From NCBI GenBank assembly GCA_964457365.1, contig CAYWFP010000024.1:1-41293 (forward strand): a stretch of DNA of 41,293 bases. Direction: 5' to 3'. Origin of the DNA: CAYWFP01 sp964457365 (GTDB lineage: Bacteria > Planctomycetota > SZUA-567). This document shows, one piece after another, positions 23,473-32,754 of this stretch. Each line of letters starts with the position of its first letter. The first letter of the stretch is position 1. The translations under genes were made by a program, and so were the position numbers. The notes under the pieces were generated by a model. That model was not told the origin of the DNA. It saw only the letters and a list, made by a program, of their open reading frames with translations, and searched no databases.

Positions 23473-25195
23473 CCCCGCGCCCTTCTCCTTCATCGACATC
23501 CTCGCCCCGGCGCTGGTCTTCTGCCTGGGACTGCTGCTGCTGCACCCGAGCCGGCTCGAACCTCCCCTGCGCCCAGGCACCGCCGGCACCAACAACGCCG
23601 CCTTCGCCAACTACTGCCGCAGCCTCCACCGCGCGCCGTGGACGCCCGAGGGGCTGCTGCCGGCGTACTTCCGCACGCCCGCGGGACGGGTCTTGAAACA
23701 ACAGGACTACTACGTCTCCCAGCATGTCTGGCCCTACCAGCTCTGGGCCGGGCTGACCCGTTTCACCGGCGTCTCCACCCCCGCGGTCCGGGCGCTGGCG
23801 GCGTTGACCACCCTGATGGGCGCGGCGCTGCTGCATCTGCTCTGGCGGCGGCGCGGCGGGCCGGCGTTCGCCGTCGCCGGCGTCTTCCTCTACGCCACCA
23901 GCCCGCTCACGCTCGCCTTCGGCACCATGCTCGAGAACATGCTCCTCACCGGCATCGCCCTGCTGATCGCGGCCTGGGGCTACGGCAAGCGTATAGGCGA
24001 CGCGGACGGACCGGCGCTGCCGCTGTGGCAGTTCACCCTCGCCTGCCTGCCGCTGCTGCTCGTCTCGATCCACATGGGCGCGTTCTTCATCGCCGCGGTC
24101 TTCTTCACCCATTGGCTGCTCGCACGCTCGCTGCGCGCGGCCGTGATCACCGCGCTGCCGCTGCTGCTGCTCTGGCTGGCCCTGACCGGCTTTCACCTCT
24201 GGCTGGCCCGGGGGGCGGATCTGCTGGACCTCTTCCGCGCGCGCGCGGAGCGCCGCAGCATCCTCGAGGCCTTCAGCGGCGGGGACAATCCGCTGCTGGA
24301 CGTGCTCAAGCACTGGGTCGAGCGCATCGGCGTGCCGCTTCTGGTCTGCGCGGGGCTGGGCGCGTGGCTGGCGTTCCGTCGGCGCCGGGACGCGCCGCGC
24401 CGTTTCGCGTTCACCCTCGCGGTACTGCTGAGCTGCGGGCTCTACTGCCTGGTGCTGATGCAGTTGGTGGCGCATCACCGCTACATGCTCCAGGCCTGCC
24501 TGCCGCCGGTGGCCTTCCTCGCCGCGCCGGGGCTGGCCTGGCTCTGCCGCCGCGAAGGCGAGAACCGCCTGGCCACCCGCGCGCGCCATCTCGTCGCCGC
24601 GCTGGTGGTCGCGACCGGGCTGGGACTCGGGTTCCACCAGGTCCGCAAGCACGAATCCCCGACCCGCGCGCAGCAGGAACTGGCCTACGCCGCCTACCAG
24701 GCCGCCGAGCGCGTCGGCGAAGACGAGCGCGTGCTGCTGGTGCTCGCCGGCGACGCCTTCGGCCAACTCATGATCGTGCAGCACTACTGCTACCGCGCCC
24801 TCGACCTCGTCCGCCTCGACCGGGACGACTCCGATGCCAACGGCATCCGGGACTACGCCGCCCTGGCCGTCGCGCCGGCGCTCTCGAGCCAGACCGGCAC
24901 GTACGGCCCGCTGCTGAACGTGTCGCGCCGCTGCGGCCACGCCATCGACCTCGCCCGCTTCGACCGCGACGATCCGGACATGCACGACCTGACCGGCTAC
25001 GCCGCGGTCATTGGCGTCCAGGTCGCGCCGGCCGAGGTGGTGATCCCCCGCTTTCCCGCCACCGGTGCCGCGCGCGCGGAGGTGATCTTCGTCGGCACCA
25101 CCGGTGCCTGGACGGCAATCCTGAAAGAGCCCCCAACGAAACGACGGCCGCCGCTGCGGGCGCGCGCGTTTCCATTGGACACGCCCGCGCGCTGA
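23459..25195 (+). CDS. polytopic membrane protein, glycosyltransferase family 39-like
   Basis: A 578-residue membrane protein with an N-terminal TM (about 13-28), a loop containing YYVSQHVWPYQLWAGLTRF, and about ten further hydrophobic helices up to residue ~400. A soluble C-terminal domain of about 180 residues follows. The pattern of an N-terminal TM, a periplasmic loop and many TMs resembles GT-C enzymes (ArnT/PMT, GT39), which use polyprenyl-phosphate sugars. I do not see an unambiguous D-E or D-D catalytic motif in the first loop, so the call is tentative. The start is a TTG that overlaps the STAS gene by 14 bp; GAAGG lies about 11 nt upstream and no in-frame ATG precedes the first TM. 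The next gene downstream is an arabinofuranosidase, about 40 bp away. Confidence 0.7.
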   Translation: MKRSSPAPFSFIDILAPALVFCLGLLLLHPSRLEPPLRPGTAGTNNAAFANYCRSLHRAPWTPEGLLPAYFRTPAGRVLKQQDYYVSQHVWPYQLWAGLTRFTGVSTPAVRALAALTTLMGAALLHLLWRRRGGPAFAVAGVFLYATSPLTLAFGTMLENMLLTGIALLIAAWGYGKRIGDADGPALPLWQFTLACLPLLLVSIHMGAFFIAAVFFTHWLLARSLRAAVITALPLLLLWLALTGFHLWLARGADLLDLFRARAERRSILEAFSGGDNPLLDVLKHWVERIGVPLLVCAGLGAWLAFRRRRDAPRRFAFTLAVLLSCGLYCLVLMQLVAHHRYMLQACLPPVAFLAAPGLAWLCRREGENRLATRARHLVAALVVATGLGLGFHQVRKHESPTRAQQELAYAAYQAAERVGEDERVLLVLAGDAFGQLMIVQHYCYRALDLVRLDRDDSDANGIRDYAALAVAPALSSQTGTYGPLLNVSRRCGHAIDLARFDRDDPDMHDLTGYAAVIGVQVAPAEVVIPRFPATGAARAEVIFVGTTGAWTAILKEPPTKRRPPLRARAFPLDTPAR

Positions 25196-25235
25196 GGGTA
25201 CAACCGCGACCCGTTATCTGCCGAAAGGATCCGCC

Positions 25236-26741
25236 ATGGCCGAAGCCGCCGTCGTCGTCGACAAGGACTACGTTCTCTCCCCCGTCGATCCGCGCCTCTA
25301 CGGCGGTTTCGCCGAACATCTCGGGCGGCATATCTACACCGGCCTCTACGAGCCGGACCACCCGCGCGCCGAGGAACACGGCTTCCGCACCGACGTGCTG
25401 GAGCTGGTGCGCGAGCTGGGCATGCCGGTGATCCGCTACCCCGGCGGCAACTTCGTTTCCGGCTACAACTGGGAGGACGGCGTCGGCCCGCGCGAGAAAC
25501 GCCCGGTCCGGCTGGACCCGGCGTGGCAGACCACCGAGACCAACGCCTTCGGCACCGACGAATTCGTCGACTGGTGCCGCCTCGCCGGAGTCGCGCCGAT
25601 GCTGGCGGTCAACCTCGGCACGCGCGGCCCCGACGAAGCGCGCGCGCTGGTGGAGTACTGCAACCACCCCGGCGGTACGGCCTGGAGCGACCGGCGCCGG
25701 GAGCACGGCTACGCCTCGCCGCACGGCGTGAAGCTCTGGTGCCTCGGCAACGAGATGGACGGCCCGTGGCAGATGGGGCACAAGACCGCCGCGGAGTACG
25801 GCCGCGTCGCCTGCGAGGCCGCGAAGCTGATGAAGTGGACCGACCCCGGCATCGAACTGATCGCCTGCGGCTCCAGCAACCGCGGCATGAGCACCTTCGG
25901 CGCGTGGGAGGACACGGTGCTGCAGCACGCCTTCGACCACGTCGACTACGTCTCCATCCATACCTATTACGAGAACGCCGACGGCGATACCGCGCGCTTT
26001 CTCGCCCGGCCCGACGAAATGGACGCCTTCATCGAGGAGGTGGCCGCCGTCTGCGACGCGGTCGCGGCGAAGAAGCATTCGCGCAAGCGCCTCATGCTCG
26101 GCTTCGACGAGTGGAACGTCTGGTACTCCTCGCGCCACCAGGGCAATCCCGAGCCGTGGTCGGTGGCGCCGCCGCTGCTGGAGGACAACTACACGCTCGC
26201 GGACGCGCTCTGCGTCGGCGGCATGCTGATCGCGCTGATCAACCACGCCGACCGCGTCAAGATCGGCTGCCTCGCGCAGGTGGTCAACGTCATCGCCCCC
26301 ATCGTCGCCGAGGCCGGCGGCCCGGTCTGGAAGCAGACCATCTTCCACCCCTTCGCGCAGACCGCGCGCCACGGGCGGGGCACGGCGCTGCAGACGGTGG
26401 TGAAGAGCTCGCGCTACGAGGCCGAGCCGGGCATGGACACCGACCACCTCAAGCTCGCGGCCGTCGCCGGCGGGGACGGCTCGCTCAACCTCTTCGCGCT
26501 CAACCGCGACCTGCGCGAACCGCTGGCGTTGACGGTTGACCTGCGCGGTTTCGGCGAACTCCGCGTGGCGGCGTGGCGGGCCCTGCATGATGCGGACCTG
26601 AAGGCGGTCAACTCCGCGGCGCAGCCCGGGCGCGTCGGCCTCGTGGACAAGACCGGCGCCGCCCTCGCGCGCGGCACGCTCGCGGCGCAGCTCCCGCCGG
26701 CCTCGTGGAACCTGCTGCGGCTGGAGCCGACGCGGAGCTAA
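25236..26741 (+). CDS. abfA: alpha-L-arabinofuranosidase, GH51
   Basis: A 501-residue enzyme that cleaves terminal alpha-L-arabinofuranosyl residues from arabinan or arabinoxylan oligosaccharides. Features seen are the N-terminal LYGGFAEHLGRHIYTGLYEP (21-40), RYPGGNFVSGYNWEDG (67-82), the acid/base Glu E173 in CLGNEMDGPWQ, HTYYEN (242-247) and the nucleophile E292 in LGFDEWNVWY. A C-terminal beta domain follows. Length and catalytic positions match bacterial intracellular GH51 enzymes. There is no signal peptide, so it should act in the cytoplasm on imported oligosaccharides. AAAGGA precedes the ATG. No transporter or other glycoside hydrolase is adjacent. Its stop codon overlaps that of the convergent downstream gene. 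Confidence 0.95.
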   Translation: MAEAAVVVDKDYVLSPVDPRLYGGFAEHLGRHIYTGLYEPDHPRAEEHGFRTDVLELVRELGMPVIRYPGGNFVSGYNWEDGVGPREKRPVRLDPAWQTTETNAFGTDEFVDWCRLAGVAPMLAVNLGTRGPDEARALVEYCNHPGGTAWSDRRREHGYASPHGVKLWCLGNEMDGPWQMGHKTAAEYGRVACEAAKLMKWTDPGIELIACGSSNRGMSTFGAWEDTVLQHAFDHVDYVSIHTYYENADGDTARFLARPDEMDAFIEEVAAVCDAVAAKKHSRKRLMLGFDEWNVWYSSRHQGNPEPWSVAPPLLEDNYTLADALCVGGMLIALINHADRVKIGCLAQVVNVIAPIVAEAGGPVWKQTIFHPFAQTARHGRGTALQTVVKSSRYEAEPGMDTDHLKLAAVAGGDGSLNLFALNRDLREPLALTVDLRGFGELRVAAWRALHDADLKAVNSAAQPGRVGLVDKTGAALARGTLAAQLPPASWNLLRLEPTRS

Positions 26742-28012
26742 TCCGCCGCCGACTCCGTCGCCAAGGCATCGCTCGACTCGCCCTTCTGCCGGGCCGATTC
26801 CTCGGCCTCGTAGGCTTTGTCGGCCGCGTCGATCTCCTTCCTGCCCCGCAGATACAGCGGCAGGCCGATCAGGCCCAGCAGGACCATGAGGAAACGCCAG
26901 ACCAGAAAGATCTCGGCGCCGCCGTCGACGGCCTGCCCCCGGAGGCGGCACTGGCCGAGAAGGAAATCGAGCGCGTTCTCCCCCACGCCCAGACCGCCGC
27001 CGGGGACCGGCACGCTGTTGACCAGGAAAGACAGCGGCGCGGCAAAGAGGATATGCAGCAACTCCGGCCGCGGCGCCAGAGGCAGGGCGCGCGAGATCAC
27101 GTACAAACTCCCGAGGTTGCACAGGTGCAGCCCCAGCGAGAGCAGGAAGCACAACGCGAGCGTGCGGCTGTGGTCGCGATACATCAGCACCGCCTGGATC
27201 AGCCGCATCAAATGCCGACCGCCGGGGACGTAGTGCAGCACGAACGACTCCAGCCGCCGCCCCGGCTGACAGCTCGGAAGCACCAGCAGGCTGAACAGGC
27301 CCGCGGCCAGCCCCAGGGCAATGCCCGCGGCGAGGCGCCCGCGCAGCAGCGCCGCGGCCTCCGCCTTGCCGGCCAGGGCCCACGGTTCATCCAGCGCGCC
27401 GCTGCCGACGACCGCCACGACGAGGGCCACCAGGGCCAGCAAGGCGCCCGCCCACTTGCGCCCCCGCACCAGCGCCAGCACGCCGACCAGCACCGCCACG
27501 CTGATGCCGAAGAGCAGCGCGAAGGTGACGACCGCGAGGTCGTGCAACTCCGGTGTCGCCATGACTTCGTGATAACTGAGCGCCATGGCCATGCCGCCGA
27601 TGGCCATGATCGCCACCAGGCCGATGGCGCGATCGACCATGACGCTGGCCAGTGCCCCCGCGCGCTTGCCCGTCGACTTGATGACGTAGGCCACCTTGAC
27701 CGCGTCGCCGCCGAGGCCGCCGAACATGAAGGTATTGAAGAAGTAGCCGATCAAGCCGATGCGCACGACCTCCTTCGGCGCCAGGTCGATCCCGACCCCG
27801 CCCAGAAGCAGGTAGTAGCGGAATATGCTGGCCAACATCACCGTCAGGAGCATGGACGCGGCCAGCGCGATCCAGGGGAGGTTGCCCGCCGAGATGCGCA
27901 GATCGCTCCAGTCCAGCTTCCCCGAGAAGATCAGATAGCCGAGCGCGCCGATGACGACGGCCCATTTGATCGCGGCGACGAGGATGCCTTTGACGCTCCG
28001 CTTCTCACCCAT
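26738..28012 (-). CDS. LPG-synthase-like/UPF0104 polytopic membrane protein
   Basis: A 424-residue inner-membrane protein with about eight TM helices. It belongs to the flippase-like LPG_synthase_TM (UPF0104) family: an early FRYYLLLGGVGIDLAPKEVV (about 64-83), then YFFNTFMFGGLGGDAVKVAYV (about 90-110) and VMVDRAIGLVAIM (about 124-136). VPVPGGGLGVGENALDF lies near residue 338. It lacks the C-terminal catalytic domain of MprF, so lysyl-PG synthesis cannot be claimed. Related proteins are proposed to move or modify lipids. Its ATG directly follows the TGA of the MurJ-like gene, indicating translational coupling and a joint envelope role. It ends tail-to-tail with the arabinofuranosidase gene. 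Confidence 0.88.
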   Translation of the reverse strand: MGEKRSVKGILVAAIKWAVVIGALGYLIFSGKLDWSDLRISAGNLPWIALAASMLLTVMLASIFRYYLLLGGVGIDLAPKEVVRIGLIGYFFNTFMFGGLGGDAVKVAYVIKSTGKRAGALASVMVDRAIGLVAIMAIGGMAMALSYHEVMATPELHDLAVVTFALLFGISVAVLVGVLALVRGRKWAGALLALVALVVAVVGSGALDEPWALAGKAEAAALLRGRLAAGIALGLAAGLFSLLVLPSCQPGRRLESFVLHYVPGGRHLMRLIQAVLMYRDHSRTLALCFLLSLGLHLCNLGSLYVISRALPLAPRPELLHILFAAPLSFLVNSVPVPGGGLGVGENALDFLLGQCRLRGQAVDGGAEIFLVWRFLMVLLGLIGLPLYLRGRKEIDAADKAYEAEESARQKGESSDALATESAAD

Positions 28013-29683
28013 TCATTCGCTCCCCGCCTCGTCCCCGCGCAGGCGCGCCAGGGCCCAGCGGTAGACCAGCAGTATATCCGGCCGCAGCAGCAGCAGCAAC
28101 AGCACCAGGCAGACGCCGCCGCCGACCAGCGAGCAGACCGCCAGCTGCAGCAGCACCCGCCCCAGCAGTTCCCCCGTCGTCGCCGCGTCGGTGATGTCGC
28201 CCATGAACTGCCGCAGCGTCCAGGCGCTCCAGCCGGTCAGTAGCGCGATGACGAACATCCGCCCGGCGAAGGAGAGCGTCTCCCGCGTCGGGAAGGCCGG
28301 GACGAAGCAGCGCAGATACCCCATCAGGCAGCCGACCTTCAGGATGCGCGAGACGGTGAACGCCGAGGCCACCGCCGCCAGCGCCCACAAGCCTTCCCAT
28401 TTCAGCCCCAGGATCGCCCCGGCGGTCAGGCCCATGCTGAGCGCGCTGAAGCCGATGCCGATGGCGGTCACGGCCACCATCCGCCGGTTGGCGAAGAACG
28501 CCTGCATGAGCACGAACTCCAGCGCGTAGAAGGGCAGCACGACCGTGTAGCAGGCGTTGGCCACCGCCACCTGCGCGCAGGCGTCGTAGCCGAACTTGCC
28601 GGTCTGATACAGAAGCTGCGCCAGCGGCAGCGACAAGGCCACCACCAGCGCCGCCACCGGGGCGCACATGATCACGATCAGCCGCGCACTGCGGGTGATG
28701 GTCGCGCCCAGTTCCTCCCGGCGACCGCGGTCGACCATCTCGCACAGAAACGGCAGCATGGCGATGCTCACCGCGTAGGGCACGATGCTGCCGACGGCCT
28801 GGTAGATCTTCCGCCCCCAGACGTTGCCGGCGACGAGCCCCTCCTCGGGAACGTAGCTGAGGATATAGAGCTGGTTGAAGATGTCGCGGAACTTGGCGAA
28901 GAGGATCCCCAGCAGCAGCGGCGCGACCAGCCAGCAGAAACGCCTGAACGCCGCGTCGCTGACACTCGCCTCGCCCTCGCGCCGGCACCAGAGGAAGGGC
29001 AGCTTGTCGGGCATGCCCAGCAGGTGCACCCCGAGCTTGCAGAAGCTGCCGAGGACCACCCCGCCGGCGAGCACCGGCAGGTACGCCCCGTCGAGCCCGC
29101 CGCGCCAGACCACCGCTCCGACCAGCACCGCCAGGAGCCCGAGCTTGACCGCGGCGTCGCCGAAGGCGGCGCAGAAGAAACGCTTGTAGCCGTTGAGCAG
29201 CATGTAGGTGGTCGAGCCGAGGCTGAGCCCGAAGAGCCCGAAGGCCATCCAGCGCGCGTAGCGCGGCCCCTGCTCGAGATAGATCGACTCGACCTCCGCC
29301 GCGTCCCAGAACGTCAGCCAGCGCAGCAAAACCCCCGGATACAGCGCCACCAGCGCCACGGCGGCGGCGATGACCAGCGACTGAATGGCGAGGACCCGGC
29401 GCGCGAACCGCCACGCCGCCGGCTCGCTCCGTTTCTCCTTCTCCTCCATGAAGACCGGCAGGAACGCCGGCCCGATCGACTCCTCCCCGATGAAGAAGAG
29501 GATGCCCAGGACGTACTCGTAGCCGAAGCTGAACAGGTCGCGCGTGACGTCGTCGCAGTAATGCCCGATGAAACGGTACTGCACGATGCCGAGCAGCTTG
29601 AAGACCAGGTGCGCGACCAGGATCAGCGCGCTGGCGCGGAGGATGCGGTCGGCGAGCGGGCGTTTCTCTGCGGTCTCGTCCAT
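28013..29683 (-). CDS. murJ: MurJ/MviN-family lipid II flippase
   Basis: A 556-residue polytopic membrane protein of the MOP superfamily, the size expected for MurJ. The N-terminus shows the MurJ pattern: LILVAHLVFKLLGIVQY then GEESIGPAFLPVFMEEKEK (about 66-84), followed by about 14 TM helices. SYVPEEGLVAGNVWGRKIYQAVGSIVPYAVS-type helices occur in the middle (kept here only as a motif class). MurJ moves undecaprenyl-linked peptidoglycan precursor from the cytoplasmic to the periplasmic face. It follows tsaB by 22 bp and abuts the UPF0104 gene, so the three are probably co-transcribed. The N-terminal motif is somewhat divergent from E. coli MurJ. A related O-antigen or other lipid-oligosaccharide flippase remains possible. 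Confidence 0.85.
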   Translation of the reverse strand: MDETAEKRPLADRILRASALILVAHLVFKLLGIVQYRFIGHYCDDVTRDLFSFGYEYVLGILFFIGEESIGPAFLPVFMEEKEKRSEPAAWRFARRVLAIQSLVIAAAVALVALYPGVLLRWLTFWDAAEVESIYLEQGPRYARWMAFGLFGLSLGSTTYMLLNGYKRFFCAAFGDAAVKLGLLAVLVGAVVWRGGLDGAYLPVLAGGVVLGSFCKLGVHLLGMPDKLPFLWCRREGEASVSDAAFRRFCWLVAPLLLGILFAKFRDIFNQLYILSYVPEEGLVAGNVWGRKIYQAVGSIVPYAVSIAMLPFLCEMVDRGRREELGATITRSARLIVIMCAPVAALVVALSLPLAQLLYQTGKFGYDACAQVAVANACYTVVLPFYALEFVLMQAFFANRRMVAVTAIGIGFSALSMGLTAGAILGLKWEGLWALAAVASAFTVSRILKVGCLMGYLRCFVPAFPTRETLSFAGRMFVIALLTGWSAWTLRQFMGDITDAATTGELLGRVLLQLAVCSLVGGGVCLVLLLLLLRPDILLVYRWALARLRGDEAGSE

Positions 29684-29705
29684 GTCCTGCTCTCGTCGGC
29701 GCGCC

Positions 29706-30392
29706 TCAGCGCGCGAAGGCCGGCGGCGCGTTCCCCCGGCGAAGATAGACCGGTTGCAGCGCCAGCGGCTCGTCCGCCTCGACGCGGCGCCGCGCGAGCC
29801 GCCCCACCGCCGCGGCCGTCGGCGCGCGCGGATCGGCCTGCAGCGTCACCGAAGCGGGCAGGCCGGCGGCGAAAAGATCATGATACGTCGTCGTCGCCGT
29901 GCCCACAACCGCGCACGCCGCCGGGACGAACTTCGCCACCTCCTCGGGCGCGAGGGCGATATCCGCCACCAGCGCGCGCGGACGGTCGCCGGCGACGTCG
30001 TAGACGCCGAGGTAAACCTCGTCGCGCCGCGCGTCCTGCACCGCCGCCACCACCGGCGCCGATGCGCGCGCGCGCCATGCCAGCGCCGCCAGGCTCGAGA
30101 TTCCGTATAGCGGCTTGCCGATGCCGTAGGCGAGCGCCTTGGCCGACATCACCCCGATGCGCGTGCCGGTATACGAGCCCGGGCCGATGCCCACCGCCAC
30201 CGCGCCCAGTTGCCGCGCCGCCAGGTTCGCCGCGCGCAACAGCGCTTCCGCCGCGGGCAGCAGGTCCCTGTCGCCCTTCTGCGCCGGGTCGAGTTCGCGG
30301 CTCTCGATCACCTCGCTCCCGGCCAGCAGCGCCACGCCGCTCCAGGCGGTGGAGGTCTCGAACGCCAGCATACGCTCGTCGGTCGCGCTCAT
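29706..30392 (-). CDS. tsaB: tRNA threonylcarbamoyladenosine biosynthesis protein TsaB
   Basis: A 228-residue ASKHA-fold protein. The N-terminal LAFETSTAWSGVAL (9-22) and the family motif GIGPGSYTGTRIGVMSAKALAYG (about 68-90) are typical of TsaB. QDARRDEVYLGVY follows at about 118-130. TsaB is the non-catalytic scaffold partner of TsaD in making t6A37 on ANN-decoding tRNAs. No tsaD or tsaE is in the window. The ATG lies 7 bp after the stop of the BatA-like gene, and murJ follows 22 bp after its own stop. The C-terminal half is variable, as is normal for this family. Confidence 0.93.
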   Translation of the reverse strand: MSATDERMLAFETSTAWSGVALLAGSEVIESRELDPAQKGDRDLLPAAEALLRAANLAARQLGAVAVGIGPGSYTGTRIGVMSAKALAYGIGKPLYGISSLAALAWRARASAPVVAAVQDARRDEVYLGVYDVAGDRPRALVADIALAPEEVAKFVPAACAVVGTATTTYHDLFAAGLPASVTLQADPRAPTAAAVGRLARRRVEADEPLALQPVYLRRGNAPPAFAR

Positions 30393-30399
30393 CGTCGTT

Positions 30400-32556
30400 T
30401 CATCCCCGCGCGGCGGCCGGCACCGCCGCGTGCCGCGTGCGTTCGGCGCCGTAGATCGCTTCGGCCAGCAGCAGCAGCACCACCACCGCCAGCAGCGGCC
30501 CGCCCAGGTGCCACCCCGTGCTCGCCCGCCGGCGCGCGGCCAGCAACGCCTGGGCCGAATCCGCGCGATACGCCTGCCCCAGCCGGCGACAGGCCTCGGT
30601 CAAAACGCCTGCGTCGATGCGGGCCAGGTTGCCCTCCTCCCCGGCGGGATTGACCGCCACGCTCGCGGGCGGCAGTTCGGGCTCGCGGAACTCGAGGCCA
30701 TACAGCCCCGCCCGCCACGTCTGCGCAAACGTCGGCGGCGCTTCCGCGTCGGCGACGGTTTCGATCTCCTCGGTCCCGCCGTGCGGCATCGCGACCGTCA
30801 ATGCGAGCGCTTGACCCGCCGGCAACGGCAGCGGGCCGCCGCACGGGATCGACGGATCGTCGGTGACCGCCAGCCCCAGGTAGACGTGGGCGTGCATCAG
30901 CGGCACGAAGACCGGGCGGTCCTGCAGCCGCATCCAGCCCGGGCGCGGCGGGGCGGCCCAGAGCACCACCTGCCCCGCGCCGCAGGTCTTGCTCACCACC
31001 ACCGGGTTCTCGTCCACCAGTTGCAGCGCCACGCGCGCGGCGGGATGGCCCTCCACGGACAGACCGTAGCCCCGGCGCATGCGCGCGCGCCGCAGCGCCG
31101 CCTGTACCGACGCCGCGAACGGCGCCAGCAGCGGATGGCCCGTGTCGGCCGGGCGGATCGGCATCTCTGCCTCGTCCGGCATCGTCCAGGCCCTGGCCGG
31201 GCCGATCGTCGCCGGCAACAGACCCTCGCCCGCCGCGGTCGGGCCGCCGAGGCGCCGATTCCACGCGTCCGCGTCCGCGCCTTCGCCAGGCATCAGCACC
31301 AGCGTCCCGCCGAGGTGAACGTACCGCGCCAGCCGCGCCACCGTCTCCGGTTCCGGCGCCGGCGCGTCGATCCAGAAGACCGCGTCGTACGCGGCGAAAT
31401 CCAGCCCGCGGACATCGCCCGGCGTGACCGTCCGCGGCCGCAGCGGCAGGAACGCCCCGGGCCGCAGCGCCGCGGCGATGTAGAAGCTCGCGCGGTCGCG
31501 CGCCAGGGCCGCCTGCAGACCGTCGACCAGCAGCACGTCGGCGTGCTCGCGCACCGGCAGGGCGAAGAACCGCCGGTTGTCCGGCTCGCACCGGTCGGAC
31601 TCGATCTGGACGAAACCGGCGAGCGTCCCCGCGCGCACGAACGGCAGTTCCAAGAGCGCCGCCTGCTCGGCATTCGCCGGGACGGTCAGCGCCTGCCGCG
31701 TCAGGGTCCGGCCCTGCGCCACCAGCGCCAGGCTCGTCCGCGCCTCGCGCCGGCCGTGATTGGCCACCACCGCCTCGAGTCGCCCGGTCTCGCCCCGCAG
31801 GGGCGCGCGCGCGCGTAGCGTCAGCTTCCGCACCGAAAGGTTCGGCCCGCCGGTGCCGGCGGGCGCGTGGAAGTAGACCGTCAGCCGCCCCGGCCTCTCC
31901 ACCTCCGCCAGCGCCGTTTTCAACTCGTTCCAGGAGCGCGCCTGCTCGTCGGAGAAGACGTACAGCTCCTTGCCGCGGCCGGTCTCCTTCGCCAGCGCCT
32001 GCACGCATGCGCGCAGCGTCCGGGCCATGTCCGCCTGCGCATCGGTCCGGACGGCTTCGGCCAGCGCCTCCTTCGCGGCCTCGGATGCGCGCACTTCCGG
32101 CCGCCTCAGCGGCGCGTCCTCGGCTTGTCCGCACGGCAGCCACAGCGCCCAGCGCGTGCCGCGCGGCAGCGCGCCCAGCACCCGCCCCGCGGCTTCGCGC
32201 GCGCGCTCGAACGCGGGGCGCCCGGCCGCGTTCTGGGCCATGCTGAGGGAGTTGTCCAGCAGCAGCACCGCCGAGGTTTCCGCGCCGAACCACGCCCCGC
32301 CCGCGGGCACCAGCGGCGCGGCCAGCGCCACGGCCGCCAGGCCCAGCGCCGCCGCGCGCAGCAGCAGCAGGATCAACTCCTCCAGCCGCCGCCGGCTGCT
32401 CGTGCGTTCGCTCGTGCGGCGCAGGAAACGCAGCGACGGGAAGGGGATCGACTTGGCGCGTCGGCGCGAAAGCAGGTGGATCGCCACCGGGATCGCCGCC
32501 GCGGCGATGCCGGCCAGGAAGAGCGGTTGCGCGAACAAGCCCAGCAATGCGCTCAT
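30400..32556 (-). CDS. BatA-like membrane protein with VWA domain
   Basis: A 718-residue protein. The N-terminal double-TM region (PLFLAGIAAAAIPVAIHLLS, then FPSLRFLRR and a second TM to about 78) is the BatA/aerotolerance N-terminal signature. A von Willebrand A domain begins at about 93 with VLLLDNSLSMA, an intact D-x-S-x-S MIDAS. A beta-sandwich-like region and a Rossmann-like amidotransferase-fold segment (about 330-430, VLLVDGLQAALARDRASFY) follow. A single C-terminal TM sits near 675-700. The open frame extends upstream to 32709 and runs through the tRNA-Cys gene, so I take the ATG at 32556, which begins the membrane motif and has GAGG upstream. It is the first protein gene of a unit with tsaB and murJ. 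Family members are often near MoxR ATPases; none is seen here. Function unknown. Confidence 0.88.
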   Translation of the reverse strand: MSALLGLFAQPLFLAGIAAAAIPVAIHLLSRRRAKSIPFPSLRFLRRTSERTSSRRRLEELILLLLRAAALGLAAVALAAPLVPAGGAWFGAETSAVLLLDNSLSMAQNAAGRPAFERAREAAGRVLGALPRGTRWALWLPCGQAEDAPLRRPEVRASEAAKEALAEAVRTDAQADMARTLRACVQALAKETGRGKELYVFSDEQARSWNELKTALAEVERPGRLTVYFHAPAGTGGPNLSVRKLTLRARAPLRGETGRLEAVVANHGRREARTSLALVAQGRTLTRQALTVPANAEQAALLELPFVRAGTLAGFVQIESDRCEPDNRRFFALPVREHADVLLVDGLQAALARDRASFYIAAALRPGAFLPLRPRTVTPGDVRGLDFAAYDAVFWIDAPAPEPETVARLARYVHLGGTLVLMPGEGADADAWNRRLGGPTAAGEGLLPATIGPARAWTMPDEAEMPIRPADTGHPLLAPFAASVQAALRRARMRRGYGLSVEGHPAARVALQLVDENPVVVSKTCGAGQVVLWAAPPRPGWMRLQDRPVFVPLMHAHVYLGLAVTDDPSIPCGGPLPLPAGQALALTVAMPHGGTEEIETVADAEAPPTFAQTWRAGLYGLEFREPELPPASVAVNPAGEEGNLARIDAGVLTEACRRLGQAYRADSAQALLAARRRASTGWHLGGPLLAVVVLLLLAEAIYGAERTRHAAVPAAARG

Positions 32557-32623
32557 GCCGACCAATCCTCGTGCTGCTTGCCGCGCCGGAGACCTGCGGG
32601 CGTCCCGACCGCGACCGGCCGTG

Positions 32624-32656
32624 AAAACGCCCCGCCAGTCAAACGCTGCCGGGGCG
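32624..32656 (-). terminator. probable terminator of tRNA-Cys
   Basis: On the minus strand CGCCCCG pairs with CGGGGCG (7 bp, extended by 3 pairs past a mismatch), loop near CGTTTGA, followed by TTTTC. It begins a few bases after the tRNA 3' end. The T-tract is short, so partial read-through into the BatA-like gene is possible. Confidence 0.55.
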
Positions 32657-32664
32657 GTGAGTTC

Positions 32665-32739
32665 TGGAGGCGACGCCCGGATTCGAACCGGGGAATGAGG
32701 GTTTTGCAAACCCTTGCCTTGCCACTTGGCTACGTCGCC
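32665..32739 (-). tRNA. tRNA-Cys (GCA)
   Basis: The cloverleaf folds fully: acceptor GGCGACG/CGTCGCC, D arm GCC/GGC, anticodon stem AGGGT/ACCCT with loop TTGCAAA (anticodon GCA), and T arm CCCGG-TTCGAAT-CCGGG. The discriminator is U73, the identity base of tRNA-Cys, and the 3' CCA is encoded. A predicted promoter lies about 9 nt upstream of the 5' end. Confidence 0.97.
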
Positions 32740-32754
32740 GAACGCGAATGACTT

